From an uncultured Helicobacter sp. (GTDB lineage: Bacteria; Campylobacterota; Campylobacteria; Campylobacterales; Helicobacteraceae), in contig CAMWUR010000002.1 in the NCBI GenBank assembly GCA_947177485.1, positions 1 to 64,000 on the forward strand: 64,000 nucleotides of DNA. The letters are read 5' to 3'. The notes under the pieces are model-generated. The model was not told the DNA's origin. It ran no database searches and saw only the letters and a program-made list of their open reading frames with translations. Positions 24,554-32,693 of the stretch are shown here, piece by piece; within the stretch, counting starts at the first letter, position 1, and the number at the start of each line of letters is the position of its first letter. The translations under genes and the position numbers were made by a program.

Positions 24554-24586
24554 AATTGGGAGATTTGACATATAATGAGAATTTTT

Positions 24587-24651
24587 GGAGATGCGACTTT
24601 AGCTGCACTTATGATGGTTTTATGAGTACGGTTAAAACCGCACTTTCGAAA
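24587..24651. repeat. REP-like paired palindrome, copy A (degenerate)
   Basis: Two short palindromes face each other: GGAGATGCGACTTTAGCTGC at the left and TACGGTTAAAACCGCAC at the right, separated by ATGATG. The plan is the same as at 34059-34114 and 42098-42149, but the left arm is decayed. Confidence 0.65.
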
Positions 24652-24677
24652 TGAAACATTTAGAATCATAAAAGATT

Positions 24678-24772
24678 CCAACGTCATTGCGAAGAGCGTA
24701 ACGAACGTGGCAGTTCATGTCAAGCGTTTAAGACGTTAGATTGCTTCGGCTAGCACCTCGCAATGACGTTGG
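24678..24772. mobile_element. MITE-like element with perfect 15-base inverted ends
   Basis: CCAACGTCATTGCGA at 24678-24692 is the exact inverse of TCGCAATGACGTTGG at 24758-24772. The 65 bases between have no gene but hold further short inverse matches. A 95-base, non-coding unit with long perfect inverted ends is what a miniature inverted-repeat element looks like. No clear target duplication is visible. The end sequence is also the core of the CGCAATGACG dispersed family. Confidence 0.6.
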
Positions 24773-24803
24773 ATTTTATTCATAGCCTTAACCAAATGTT
24801 AGG

Positions 24804-26108
24804 CTATGGCTTAAAAAATGCGGCGACAATCTCGGCATCGTTGCAGGCAATGCGTTTGTCAGCAAGAATCTGTTCGTCTTCATCGCCCTTGCCAAGAATG
24901 AGCAGCACATCATCAGGAGCAAGTGCGGCAATCGCGCGATGAATCGCCTGCCTGCGGTCGGGTTCAACGACACACTTTGACGTATCGTGGATTCCGCTTA
25001 GAATCTCATCGAGGATTGCCTGCGGCGATTCGGTGCGCGGATTGTCGTTGGTGAGATAGATTTTGGTGGCATATTTTTCGGCAATCGCACCCATTTTGGG
25101 GCGCTTGCTTGTGTCTCTATCGCCCCCTGCACCAAAGACAACGACTATGTTGCGATGCAAAAACGATTCGAAGATTTGGCGCATTCCGTCTTCAGTGTGG
25201 GCAAAGTCGACAATAATGAGTGGATTGGAGTGTACAACTTCCATTCTACCCTTCACACCGCCGAAGTTTTCGGCAAGCGCAACAATACGTTCTAGTGCGG
25301 CATTGGTGAGGAGATGCACAGCCGCAACAGCGGCGAGTAGGTTGTAGAGATTGTGTCGCCCAAAAAGCGGCGAGAAGAGCGACACATTTTGACGCGAATG
25401 TATGATTTGCGCGCTAATGCCGTCTTTGAAAGAATAGGCAGCGATAGAATATGTTGCTGGGGTTTCGATGGCGTACGTGCGCATGTTTGCTGGGTTGGGC
25501 GCAGCGTGCGATTCATCTTTGTTGATGAGCTTGAGTGTCGAATCGCCAAAAAATGCGTTTTTTGTCGCGACATATTCTGTCGTGGTCTTGTGAAAGTCTA
25601 AGTGGTCGCTTGTGATGTTGGTGAGAATCTTGAGTGCAAACTCTAAGCCCTCGATGCGATTCTGCGCAATCGCGTGCGAGCTGACTTCCATGATAAAAAA
25701 ATCACATTTGCGCTGCTTTGCCTCGAGTAAAAAGGTAAAAATTTCAAAAACAGGCGGTGTGGTGAGCGATTTATGAGCGATTTGTTGGTTGTTTATGAAG
25801 AATCCGCGCGTGCCAAGCAAAGCGACAGAATAGCCCAAATCGAGCAGAATCGAATAGATTGCCGCCGCTGTTGTGGTTTTGCCATTTGTGCCCGTGATTC
25901 CGACAATGCGCGCAAAGGGCGCGAAATGTTCCCATAAAAAACGTGGCGAGACAAAATGCGTGCAACCACGTTCGCGTGCCTCTTGTTCGTATTTTTGATT
26001 GAGCTGCGTGCGCAAGAACGCGCCCTTGCTGTCGACAATGCGCGAATCGTCCGTGATATAGGTAAATGCGGCATTCTCAATGGGAATCTTGCGTGTGTGT
26101 GGGTTCAT
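24804..26108 (-). CDS. murE: UDP-MurNAc-L-Ala-D-Glu:meso-diaminopimelate ligase
   Basis: MurE adds meso-diaminopimelate to the peptidoglycan precursor in the cytoplasm. The 434-residue protein has the Mur ligase P-loop GITGTNGKTT, the carbamylated-Lys region, HSNPLIIVDFAHTEDGM, and the DNPR motif (NDNPRTESP) that selects diaminopimelate over lysine. LILGKGDEDEQ near the end is a variant of the family GKGHE motif. It is slightly shorter than E. coli MurE (495), which is usual in Helicobacter. Its ATG overlaps the TPR gene stop by four bases. Confidence 0.95.
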   Translation of the reverse strand: MNPHTRKIPIENAAFTYITDDSRIVDSKGAFLRTQLNQKYEQEARERGCTHFVSPRFLWEHFAPFARIVGITGTNGKTTTAAAIYSILLDLGYSVALLGTRGFFINNQQIAHKSLTTPPVFEIFTFLLEAKQRKCDFFIMEVSSHAIAQNRIEGLEFALKILTNITSDHLDFHKTTTEYVATKNAFFGDSTLKLINKDESHAAPNPANMRTYAIETPATYSIAAYSFKDGISAQIIHSRQNVSLFSPLFGRHNLYNLLAAVAAVHLLTNAALERIVALAENFGGVKGRMEVVHSNPLIIVDFAHTEDGMRQIFESFLHRNIVVVFGAGGDRDTSKRPKMGAIAEKYATKIYLTNDNPRTESPQAILDEILSGIHDTSKCVVEPDRRQAIHRAIAALAPDDVLLILGKGDEDEQILADKRIACNDAEIVAAFFKP

Positions 26109-26707
26109 TGCGCATTCAAGATTTTGGAGTAGATTTCTCCTATTTTGGAATCAAAGCTCATTTTGTCATAGACTTCGTCCAGATAGACAAGCGCCATTTG
26201 GGCGAAGCCATGCTCCACCAAGATTTCTAAAAACTCGATAAATTCTTCGCGGCTTGTGAGGATGATTCGTGTGCTAAAAATCATATCTTCACATGCTTCT
26301 TTGAAGTTGTTGCTTTGCTCTAAATGTTTTTTGAAATCGCTATACAAAATACCATCGTTGCGGTCGATATTCAAGGCATTAATAATTTGCGTCATCGCCG
26401 CCATTTTGCTCAAATTGCCATCAAAACTTTCGACAAGATTGAGCAAGATTTTATCAGCGCCTGCGCGATTTTCACGTTTTAAAATTTGATAATAATCATA
26501 AAGCGCCTTGCTCTCTGTTTCATAATCAGCCGCTAAATCGGCAAGTAGCAAACCGACATGACTTTCTGTGTCGCTTTGGTGGAGCACCATTGCGTTAGAG
26601 TATTGTTTGAGAGATTCTTCATAATTGCCTCGTAAAAATGCACTTTCTGCTCGTTTTTTTAATGTGTTCAAGAGTCGCTTTTCGTTGTGTGCTAAAGACT
26701 TTTCCAT
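26105..26707 (-). CDS. TPR-like helical protein, unknown (HP1493-type)
   Basis: The 200-residue protein is all helical. The first part reads like a tetratricopeptide unit (AESAFLRGNYEESLKQYSNAMVLHQ), followed by less regular helices up to EHGFAQMALVYLDEVY. No catalytic motif is visible. It lies between nfu and murE with overlaps on both sides, the same place as HP1493 in H. pylori as I recall. It could be a scaffold for cell-wall or Fe-S work, but that rests on position only. Confidence 0.7.
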   Translation of the reverse strand: MEKSLAHNEKRLLNTLKKRAESAFLRGNYEESLKQYSNAMVLHQSDTESHVGLLLADLAADYETESKALYDYYQILKRENRAGADKILLNLVESFDGNLSKMAAMTQIINALNIDRNDGILYSDFKKHLEQSNNFKEACEDMIFSTRIILTSREEFIEFLEILVEHGFAQMALVYLDEVYDKMSFDSKIGEIYSKILNAQ

Positions 26708-26967
26708 TGTTCCTCCATACCATGTGGGACATTGACAACTTCAATGTCTGGGTGTAGTTCCATTTTCAATGCGCGTTCAATACCGTGTTTGAGTGTTGTT
26801 GCGCTGCTTGGGCAGCCCTTGCAAGCTCCTTCGAGGCGAAGATAGACTTTGCCTGCAAGGATTCCGATGAGTGTTACATCACCGCCATCAAGCAGCAGAT
26901 GTGGGCGCACTTTTTGCAACACACTCTGCGTGGGGGCAAGCAATTCTTCATCGGTAAAAGGTAACAT
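26692..26967 (-). CDS. nfu: NifU C-terminal domain (Nfu-type) Fe-S scaffold protein
   Basis: The 91-residue protein is a stand-alone NifU C-terminal domain. It has VRPHLLLDGGDVTLI and the cluster-binding GACKGCPSS (CxxC), followed by LKHGIERALK. Such proteins carry Fe-S clusters to target enzymes. I choose the ATG at 26965-26967: AAGGAGA lies a few bases upstream. An upstream in-frame ATG (26988) would run against the purN end and has no ribosome site. Its 3' end overlaps the TPR gene by 16 bases. Confidence 0.92.
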   Translation of the reverse strand: MLPFTDEELLAPTQSVLQKVRPHLLLDGGDVTLIGILAGKVYLRLEGACKGCPSSATTLKHGIERALKMELHPDIEVVNVPHGMEEQWKSL

Positions 26968-26989
26968 AGAATCTCCTTTTGATTCCATT

Positions 26990-27586
26990 TTACTCCATAT
27001 CGGCTTTTAGAAAGCTTTGCTGAAGTGCTTGCAAAACTGCGCGTGGATAGAGCGCGTATTCGAGCGCGTGGATTTTTTGCTCGAAGCTTTCAAATGTGGG
27101 GGTCTCCTTGCGGTGGAAAGCGGCTTGGTCAATGATTGCGCCACTGTCGAGTTCGGCGCTCACCCAATGCACGCTCACGCCCGCGATTTTCATATCCGAT
27201 TCAAAGCTTTCTTTGATGGCATGCGCTCCCTTAAAAAGCGGCAAAAGCGAAGGGTGAATGTTGATTGCGGGATAGTGTTGCAAGAAATGGGGGCTAAGAA
27301 TGCGCATAAAGCCTGCCAAAATGCAGAGTTTGGGCGCAAAAGGCGCGAGCGCTTGTAGAATCTGTGTTTCAAATGCATGCCGCGTTTTATGGCGATGTGG
27401 CACGACCAAGCATGGCACGTCCAGCGCCTTTGCACGCGTGATTCCATACGCATTTTCATTGTTACACAGCACAGCACAAACACACAGGCGCAACCCCATA
27501 AATTCTTTATGATGGAGCTGCTCATAGAGGTTTTGCATATTGCTACCATTCCCGCTAAAAAAAATGACGAGCGGAAAATCACGCAT
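26990..27586 (-). CDS. purN: Phosphoribosylglycinamide formyltransferase
   Basis: PurN transfers a formyl group from 10-formyltetrahydrofolate to GAR in purine synthesis. The 198-residue protein starts with the phosphate-binding GNGSNMQNL and contains LAGFMRILSPHFL, the catalytic Asn and His in NIHPSLLPLFKG, and Asp in VSAELDSGAIIDQ. All three catalytic residues are present. The start is directly beside the stop of the small acidic gene, so both are on one message. PurD, the preceding enzyme, is about 14.5 kb away. Confidence 0.95.
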   Translation of the reverse strand: MRDFPLVIFFSGNGSNMQNLYEQLHHKEFMGLRLCVCAVLCNNENAYGITRAKALDVPCLVVPHRHKTRHAFETQILQALAPFAPKLCILAGFMRILSPHFLQHYPAINIHPSLLPLFKGAHAIKESFESDMKIAGVSVHWVSAELDSGAIIDQAAFHRKETPTFESFEQKIHALEYALYPRAVLQALQQSFLKADME

Positions 27587-27814
27587 TTAACGTTCTCCAA
27601 AAAAATGTTTGTGGCTTTTGCGCAATCCTTGTATAAGCGCAATCATCGCGTCTCTGTCGTATTCCAAATCCTCATCTTGCGATTCGAGCGCCTCGAGATA
27701 GGCTTCTGTGGCTTCTTCGAGTGCTTGCTTGCGCACACCAGCAAAATAGAGAGCTGTTTGAATCAAATCGATGATTTCAAGTGCAGATTCCTCTGAAAAC
27801 TCCTCGTGTTCCAT
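27587..27814 (-). CDS. Small acidic helical protein, unknown
   Basis: The 75-residue protein has 20 Glu or Asp, most in EEATEAYLEALESQDEDLEYDRD, and a basic tail (GLRKSHKHFFGER). It is probably two helices. I do not recognise a family. It abuts purN with no gap and follows the DHH gene by nine bases, so it belongs to a DHH-small protein-purN-nfu-TPR-murE operon. Confidence 0.6.
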   Translation of the reverse strand: MEHEEFSEESALEIIDLIQTALYFAGVRKQALEEATEAYLEALESQDEDLEYDRDAMIALIQGLRKSHKHFFGER

Positions 27815-27823
27815 ATTGTTCCT

Positions 27824-28885
27824 TTATTCATCAATGTTTGCAATATATTTCATCACGTTCTCTTTGATTTCACGATATAGAAAACTTTCTTTGAATGAAT
27901 CGATTCTGCCTCCCGATGCGTTTTTGTGTCCCCCGCCACGAAAATAAAGACGTGCCATTTCGCTCACATCGCATTTGTCGTTTGAACGCAGGCTCACGCT
28001 CCCGCGCATGCCAACATCGATGAAGAAATCAAAATCTTTGCAACGGTGCAAGAATGCGTTAGCAAGCACAGAGATATTCCCGATTCCATACGATAAGAAT
28101 CCACGGTGTCCATTGCAAAAAATCTCGCATTCTTTTTGCATTTTGCATAGCAATTCAACTTGTGCTTGTGAGCTAATATTATCGAGTGTATCACTCTCCA
28201 AACTACCGCCTAGCAATTCTTTCTTGAGCCGATGAATCGCGTTATCAAGCGCAATATGCCCTTTTTCTTTCTGCAAAAATTCCTGTGCTTTGGTGAGCAT
28301 ATTCAGCTTGTATTCGCGGTGTGCAGAATCAAACATAAAGCGGTTGATTTCTCTTGTTTCAACAATCATGCGCATGAGCACCTTGCCCATTTCAAAGCCG
28401 CTTTCGTCCTCTTTCCATAGGTCAATGGCGTTGATAACCTCAACGAGAGTGGGGAGCCATGCTTGTTGTTTGTAGATGTCTGGGTAGGATTTGTTGAAAA
28501 ATTGATAGGTGATTTTCGTGGCGCATAAATCATTGTTGAGATGATACCATTTGTGCGCGTTTGCCGAATCTTGCCCGCTTGCATGGTGGTCGAGGAGCTG
28601 TAAAGAAACGATTCTGCCCTCGTTGTTGCGCAAATCGTTGATTTCTTCTTCGAGTGCAGCGCATTCTTCGAGTGTGAGATTCAAATCGCTAATCAGCAAC
28701 ATGGCTTCTTTATGTCCTGATTTATAGAAGTCATCGCACATTTCATAGAGTCGTGTCATTACTTCTTTGCCATAATTTGCATTATAGAAATGAGCGTTTG
28801 CAAAGACTTTGGGTGCTAAGAATCGTGTGATGAGCTGGCAGCCGTAGCCATCAAGGTCTGTGTGAGAAAGGTGGTAGAGTTCCAT
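27824..28885 (-). CDS. DHH-family phosphoesterase (HP1042-like)
   Basis: The 353-residue protein has the DHH catalytic set: SHTDLDGYG, ISDLN, LLDHHAS, and the C-terminal DHHA1 signature RGGGHKNASGG. DHH-DHHA1 proteins are metal-dependent phosphodiesterases that break down nanoRNA, cyclic dinucleotides or pAp. Which substrate applies here cannot be told. In H. pylori the homologue is next to flhA (as I recall HP1042); here flhA is 25 kb away, so this gene has moved. It heads the operon that runs to murE. Confidence 0.85.
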   Translation of the reverse strand: MELYHLSHTDLDGYGCQLITRFLAPKVFANAHFYNANYGKEVMTRLYEMCDDFYKSGHKEAMLLISDLNLTLEECAALEEEINDLRNNEGRIVSLQLLDHHASGQDSANAHKWYHLNNDLCATKITYQFFNKSYPDIYKQQAWLPTLVEVINAIDLWKEDESGFEMGKVLMRMIVETREINRFMFDSAHREYKLNMLTKAQEFLQKEKGHIALDNAIHRLKKELLGGSLESDTLDNISSQAQVELLCKMQKECEIFCNGHRGFLSYGIGNISVLANAFLHRCKDFDFFIDVGMRGSVSLRSNDKCDVSEMARLYFRGGGHKNASGGRIDSFKESFLYREIKENVMKYIANIDE

Positions 28886-28981
28886 TGTGTCTTTCCTTAT
28901 GTCGATTTCATAATTTTAGCCAAAAATCTTTCAAAACCCAAAGTGTCTAGTTTTGTTGGGAGTTTTTAAGCAACTTTGAGT

Positions 28982-28987
28982 TAGAAT
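28982..28987 (+). promoter_or_regulatory. Probable -10 box for the rpmH operon
   Basis: TAGAAT 26 bases before the rpmH ATG, after an AT-rich stretch. The six genes downstream overlap or nearly touch, so this promoter probably serves all of them. Confidence 0.5.
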
Positions 28988-29013
28988 TGCGCTTTTGAAT
29001 ATAAGGAATATCT

Positions 29014-29148
29014 ATGAAGCGAACCTATCAACCCCATAACACTCCACGCAAGCGAACGCATGGCTTTCGGGCACGCATGAAAACAAAAACAGGGCGAAAG
29101 ATTATCAATGCGCGGCGAGCAAAAGGGCGCAATCGGCTTGCAGTCTAA
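29014..29148 (+). CDS. rpmH: 50S ribosomal protein L34
   Basis: The 44-residue basic protein starts [19 protein letters not shown] and ends KGRNRLAV, the full L34 pattern with [15 protein letters not shown] between. The ribosome site is AAGGAAT. Its last 41 bases overlap the rnpA frame, the classic rpmH-rnpA arrangement. Confidence 0.98.
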   Translation: MKRTYQPHNTPRKRTHGFRARMKTKTGRKIINARRAKGRNRLAV

Positions 29149-29509
29149 GCTGATTACTCTCAAAGAGAGCAAGGAATTTGACGCAATTTACAAGCATGGC
29201 AGCAAATGGCATGGCAAATTGCTTGTGTTGTTTTTTGTTAAGCAATCTCGAGCGCGCGTGGGCTTCACGGTCTCCAAGAAAGTCGGCTGTGCTGTTGTAC
29301 GCAACAAAATTCGCAGGCAATTGCGTGAGATTTATCGCAGCAATCGAGACTCGCTCCAAACAGGGGAATTAGTTGTTGTGGCAAAGGTCAGTGCAGCGCA
29401 GAGTCATTTTATGCAGCTCAATAAGGAATTTGTCGATGCGAGCCATTATTTGGGGATTTGCAAGCCAAAAGAGTCGCCGCGATTCCACAACGTGAAGGCG
29501 CGACAATGA
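29108..29509 (+). CDS. rnpA: Ribonuclease P protein component
   Basis: RnpA assists the RNase P RNA in 5' processing of tRNA. The 133-residue protein has [22 protein letters not shown], which contains the conserved RNR helix. The N-terminal [14 protein letters not shown] is also typical. The ATG at 29108 lies inside rpmH; a TTG at 29138 is an alternative start that loses ten residues. The stop overlaps the yidD start as ATGA. Confidence 0.92.
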   Translation: MRGEQKGAIGLQSKLITLKESKEFDAIYKHGSKWHGKLLVLFFVKQSRARVGFTVSKKVGCAVVRNKIRRQLREIYRSNRDSLQTGELVVVAKVSAAQSHFMQLNKEFVDASHYLGICKPKESPRFHNVKARQ

Positions 29510-29931
29510 GCCTGCCTAGAATCTATTGCGCATTGCGCCGCTTGTATGCGAGCTTTTGCGCCGCTTCTCGAGCGAGCATTTGTTACCTGTTGCGTGCCTA
29601 CCAACTCTTTGTGTCGCCCATGTTTTTTGGTGCAAGCTGTCGCTATTATCCGAGCTGTTCGCAGTATGCGCTGTGGCTTTTTAGCGTGAACACCTCGATT
29701 CTGTGTGCGTCTGTTTATGTGCTTGCGCGTCTTGTACGTTGCAATCCATTTTGTGCAGGCGGAATCGACTATCCCATTGTGTGGTATAGCCCGCGCGCGT
29801 TTTTGCCAAAGCCATGTTGTGCTCGTAAGTCCATTGTTGTGCATTTTTGGCTTGTTCCGCGCAAACCATTTTTGGGCTTGCATAGTTTTTATCTCATCAA
29901 ATCTCAATACGAAGGAAAACTCTGTGTTTGA
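29506..29931 (+). CDS. yidD: Membrane protein insertion efficiency factor YidD
   Basis: The 141-residue protein has the YidD core: LLRAYQLFVSPMFFGASCRYYPSCSQYA, then RCNPFCAGGIDYP. YidD is a small inner-membrane-associated protein that helps YidC. I choose the ATG at 29506 in an ATGA overlap with rnpA. The tail after the core is longer than in E. coli (85 residues). The stop overlaps the yidC GTG. Confidence 0.93.
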   Translation: MSLPRIYCALRRLYASFCAASRASICYLLRAYQLFVSPMFFGASCRYYPSCSQYALWLFSVNTSILCASVYVLARLVRCNPFCAGGIDYPIVWYSPRAFLPKPCCARKSIVVHFWLVPRKPFLGLHSFYLIKSQYEGKLCV

Positions 29932-31555
29932 TAAAATCAATCAACTTAGCCCACAAACACGAATGATGCTCGCTGTGGTTGTTTGCGTGCTTTTTTTTGT
30001 TCCTTATAGCTATTATGTCGCGCCACCTGTTGCAGCGACAAATGCCACAAAGCCAAACGTTCAAAGCCAAAGCGAAACCATCGCACCAACACCAAGCGCA
30101 GAAACTTCGGTTGCAGCCCCAGCAGCTGTTCCTCGTATGGAAGATGTGGAGAGTAGTGAGATTCTTTTTGAAGTGCGTTCGCCTCATTTTCATCTCATCT
30201 TTGATAAACAAGGGCAGATGGCACAAGCAACACTGCTTGGCAATCGCTATGGCGAAAAGGGCAAGGTTGTGTTGCTGAATGCAAGCGATTTGCGTCCGCT
30301 TGAATTGCGTTTTTCCAACAAAGACGTGATGCAACATGCTGCACATAATCCCTATCACGTTCTTTCGGCGCAAACACATATTGAGCTGACCGATTCTCCG
30401 CAAGAAGTGTTGATTGAGCAGAATCTTGGTGCTGATGATTCGTTTGTTGTGCGCAAAAAGTTTATCTTCTATCCTGATGGGCATTATGAGCTTGAAGTTT
30501 TTGGACAAAAATCAGGTGAAGTAGCGGATTTGGGCGCATTTTTTGTGAGCGTAGGTGCGCGCCCTGTTGCCGACAATGATTCGTTTGTATTTAAGGGTGC
30601 AATGGTGCGCAAGAGTGATGGCAAAATCGACACCTTTGAAGATGGCGATGTCACGTCTGAAGTCAAGATTGACGCGGCAACATTCCTCGCAGCTGTTGAT
30701 AGATACTATACCAATGTGCTCTATGTAAATGAAGGGCAGAGTTTTCCCGCCGCTGTGGTTGTGGGCAAAGACAATAACCCCGCGATGTTTGCTTCATTTA
30801 GCAATCGTGCGCAGATTTTTGGCTATGTCGGCGCAAAAGATTTGCAACATCTCAAACACATCAATCCCATATTGGGTGATGTGGTTGAATATGGCATCAT
30901 CACCTTTTTTGCAAAACCTCTTTTTTCATTACTTGAGTGGTTGCAAGAATCTTGTGGCAACTGGGGGTGGGCGATTGTCTTGCTCACGCTCATCGTGCGC
31001 ATTGTGCTCTTTCCGCTGACCTATAAGGGCATGGTTTCGATGCAAAAATTCAAAGACATTGCGCCTAAGATGAAAGAGATTCAACAAAAATACAAAGACG
31101 ACCCGCAAAAATTGCAAACACACATGATGGAACTCTACCGCAAACATGGAGCCAATCCGCTCGGTGGTTGCCTGCCGCTGTTGCTCCAAATGCCCATCTT
31201 CTTCGCGATTTATCGCGTGCTCTACAACGCTATCGAGCTCAAGGGCGCTGCGTGGATAGGTTGGATTACCGACTTGTCCGTTATGGACCCCTATTTCGTG
31301 CTGCCCGTGCTCATGGGCGTGTCGATGTTTGTGCAGCAACACATCACTCCCACGAGCTTCACCGACCCCATGCAAGAAAAAGTCTTTAAATACCTGCCTG
31401 TGATTTTTACGATTTTCTTTATCACTTTCCCATCGGGGCTTGTGTTGTATTGGTTTGTGAGCAATCTCTTTTCGATTGCCCAACAGTACACAATCAATAA
31501 GATTATGGAATCACGCAAGCAGCTTTTGAAAGGAGAACATGATGAAAAAAATTGA
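29924..31555 (+). CDS. yidC: Membrane protein insertase YidC
   Basis: The 543-residue protein inserts and folds inner-membrane proteins. It begins with a helix (MMLAVVVCVLFFVPYSYYV), a variable Ala/Pro/Thr linker and a periplasmic beta-domain, then the five-helix core: ESCGNWGWAIVLLTLIVRIVLFPLT, the cytoplasmic hairpin QKFKDIAPKMKEIQQKYKDD, and GGCLPLLLQMPIFFAIYRVL. The conserved Arg in LIVRIVLFPL lies in the hydrophilic groove. The start is GTG at 29924, preceded by AAGGA and overlapping yidD. The length matches H. pylori YidC. Confidence 0.96.
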   Translation: MFDKINQLSPQTRMMLAVVVCVLFFVPYSYYVAPPVAATNATKPNVQSQSETIAPTPSAETSVAAPAAVPRMEDVESSEILFEVRSPHFHLIFDKQGQMAQATLLGNRYGEKGKVVLLNASDLRPLELRFSNKDVMQHAAHNPYHVLSAQTHIELTDSPQEVLIEQNLGADDSFVVRKKFIFYPDGHYELEVFGQKSGEVADLGAFFVSVGARPVADNDSFVFKGAMVRKSDGKIDTFEDGDVTSEVKIDAATFLAAVDRYYTNVLYVNEGQSFPAAVVVGKDNNPAMFASFSNRAQIFGYVGAKDLQHLKHINPILGDVVEYGIITFFAKPLFSLLEWLQESCGNWGWAIVLLTLIVRIVLFPLTYKGMVSMQKFKDIAPKMKEIQQKYKDDPQKLQTHMMELYRKHGANPLGGCLPLLLQMPIFFAIYRVLYNAIELKGAAWIGWITDLSVMDPYFVLPVLMGVSMFVQQHITPTSFTDPMQEKVFKYLPVIFTIFFITFPSGLVLYWFVSNLFSIAQQYTINKIMESRKQLLKGEHDEKN

Positions 31556-32693
31556 AGCACCAAGTATGAATGAAGCATTGATTAAAGCATCAGAGGAGCT
31601 GGGGGTTTCTGTTACAGAAATCGAATATGAGATTGTCCAAGAGCCTTCCAAAGGTTTTTTGGGCTTTTGCAAAAAGCCTGCAATTATTGTCGCGAGCACA
31701 AAACAAAATCCGACAATTCCCGTTGTTATGCCTGCTGCACCTGTTCTTGCTGTCGCGACAGCTTCTGAACCGCCAAAGCGACCCAAAGTTAAGATTGTCT
31801 CAAAAGCGCGAGATAGAGTGATTCAAGAAGTTACCGAAGTTGAAACAAAGGTGGATTATAACTTTTCTCGCTCTGAAGATGCAATCTATGAGAATTTTTT
31901 TCATGAAGACATTGACAATACGACACAACCCTTTAAACCGCGCAAAGTCCCCGAAACAAGTTGTGCTCCCGAACCAAAAAAACCTGATGAGCAAAAACCT
32001 GAAATCAAGCCAGAAACAAAGGAAGAAATGCCCCAGCAAAAGCCTGCTCCAGAGCCAAAAACTATGCCGTCCATGCAAGATTTTAAGCCCAAAGTGCAGC
32101 CCATCGAATCCAAACTTGTCGAATCAAAACCCAAAAAACCCTTCAATCCGCTCCCTATCGCCGAGCTCAAGGAACACAAAGAAATAGAAGAGAGTAAAGA
32201 AAATCATGAGAACAACAAACGTTCTCCGAGTGAAATTGCAGGCATTGCCCTGCAAGTACAGAAAGAAATCAACGAGCTTTTTGCGCTGATGCCATTCAAT
32301 ATCAACCCTATCAAGGTGAGTGTTTTTGATGACCATACACTTTTTATCGAGTTTCATGGTGAAGATGCTGCATTACTCATCGGTAGAGAGGGTTATCGCT
32401 ATAAGGCGCTTTCCTATATGCTATTCCATTGGATTAATATGCGTTACAGATTGATGGTTCGGCTTGAGATTGCTGAATTTTTACATAATCAAGAATTGAT
32501 GATTGCGCATTATCTCACACCTGTCATCGAATCGATTCGAACAACTGGCAAGGGGCAAACTCGCCCACTTGATGGTGTTTTGGCTTATATTGCCCTGCGT
32601 CAGCTCCGCGAGACATTTCCTGACAAATATGTCTCGTTTCGCAAAACCCCTGAAGGCGGGAAATACGTGATTGTCAATGAGTTCTATCACTGA
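31542..32693 (+). CDS. jag: RNA-binding protein Jag/KhpB (Jag-N, KH and R3H domains)
   Basis: The protein (383 residues from this start) has a Jag N-terminal domain (ALIKASEELGVSVTEIEYE to GFLGFCKKPA). A linker of about 160 residues rich in P, K and E follows. The KH domain has EDAALLIGREGYRYKALSYML, and the R3H part has RPLDGVLAYIALRQLRETFPD. Jag binds RNA and affects cell shape and division in Gram-positives. The linker is longer than in most homologues. I prefer the second ATG (31542) because it is better spaced from AAAGGAG. Confidence 0.9.
   Translation: MKKIEAPSMNEALIKASEELGVSVTEIEYEIVQEPSKGFLGFCKKPAIIVASTKQNPTIPVVMPAAPVLAVATASEPPKRPKVKIVSKARDRVIQEVTEVETKVDYNFSRSEDAIYENFFHEDIDNTTQPFKPRKVPETSCAPEPKKPDEQKPEIKPETKEEMPQQKPAPEPKTMPSMQDFKPKVQPIESKLVESKPKKPFNPLPIAELKEHKEIEESKENHENNKRSPSEIAGIALQVQKEINELFALMPFNINPIKVSVFDDHTLFIEFHGEDAALLIGREGYRYKALSYMLFHWINMRYRLMVRLEIAEFLHNQELMIAHYLTPVIESIRTTGKGQTRPLDGVLAYIALRQLRETFPDKYVSFRKTPEGGKYVIVNEFYH

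Noticed and set aside
24369-24803. CRISPR array in the repeat-rich gap
   Set aside because: The units differ from one another, are not evenly spaced, and there are no cas genes.
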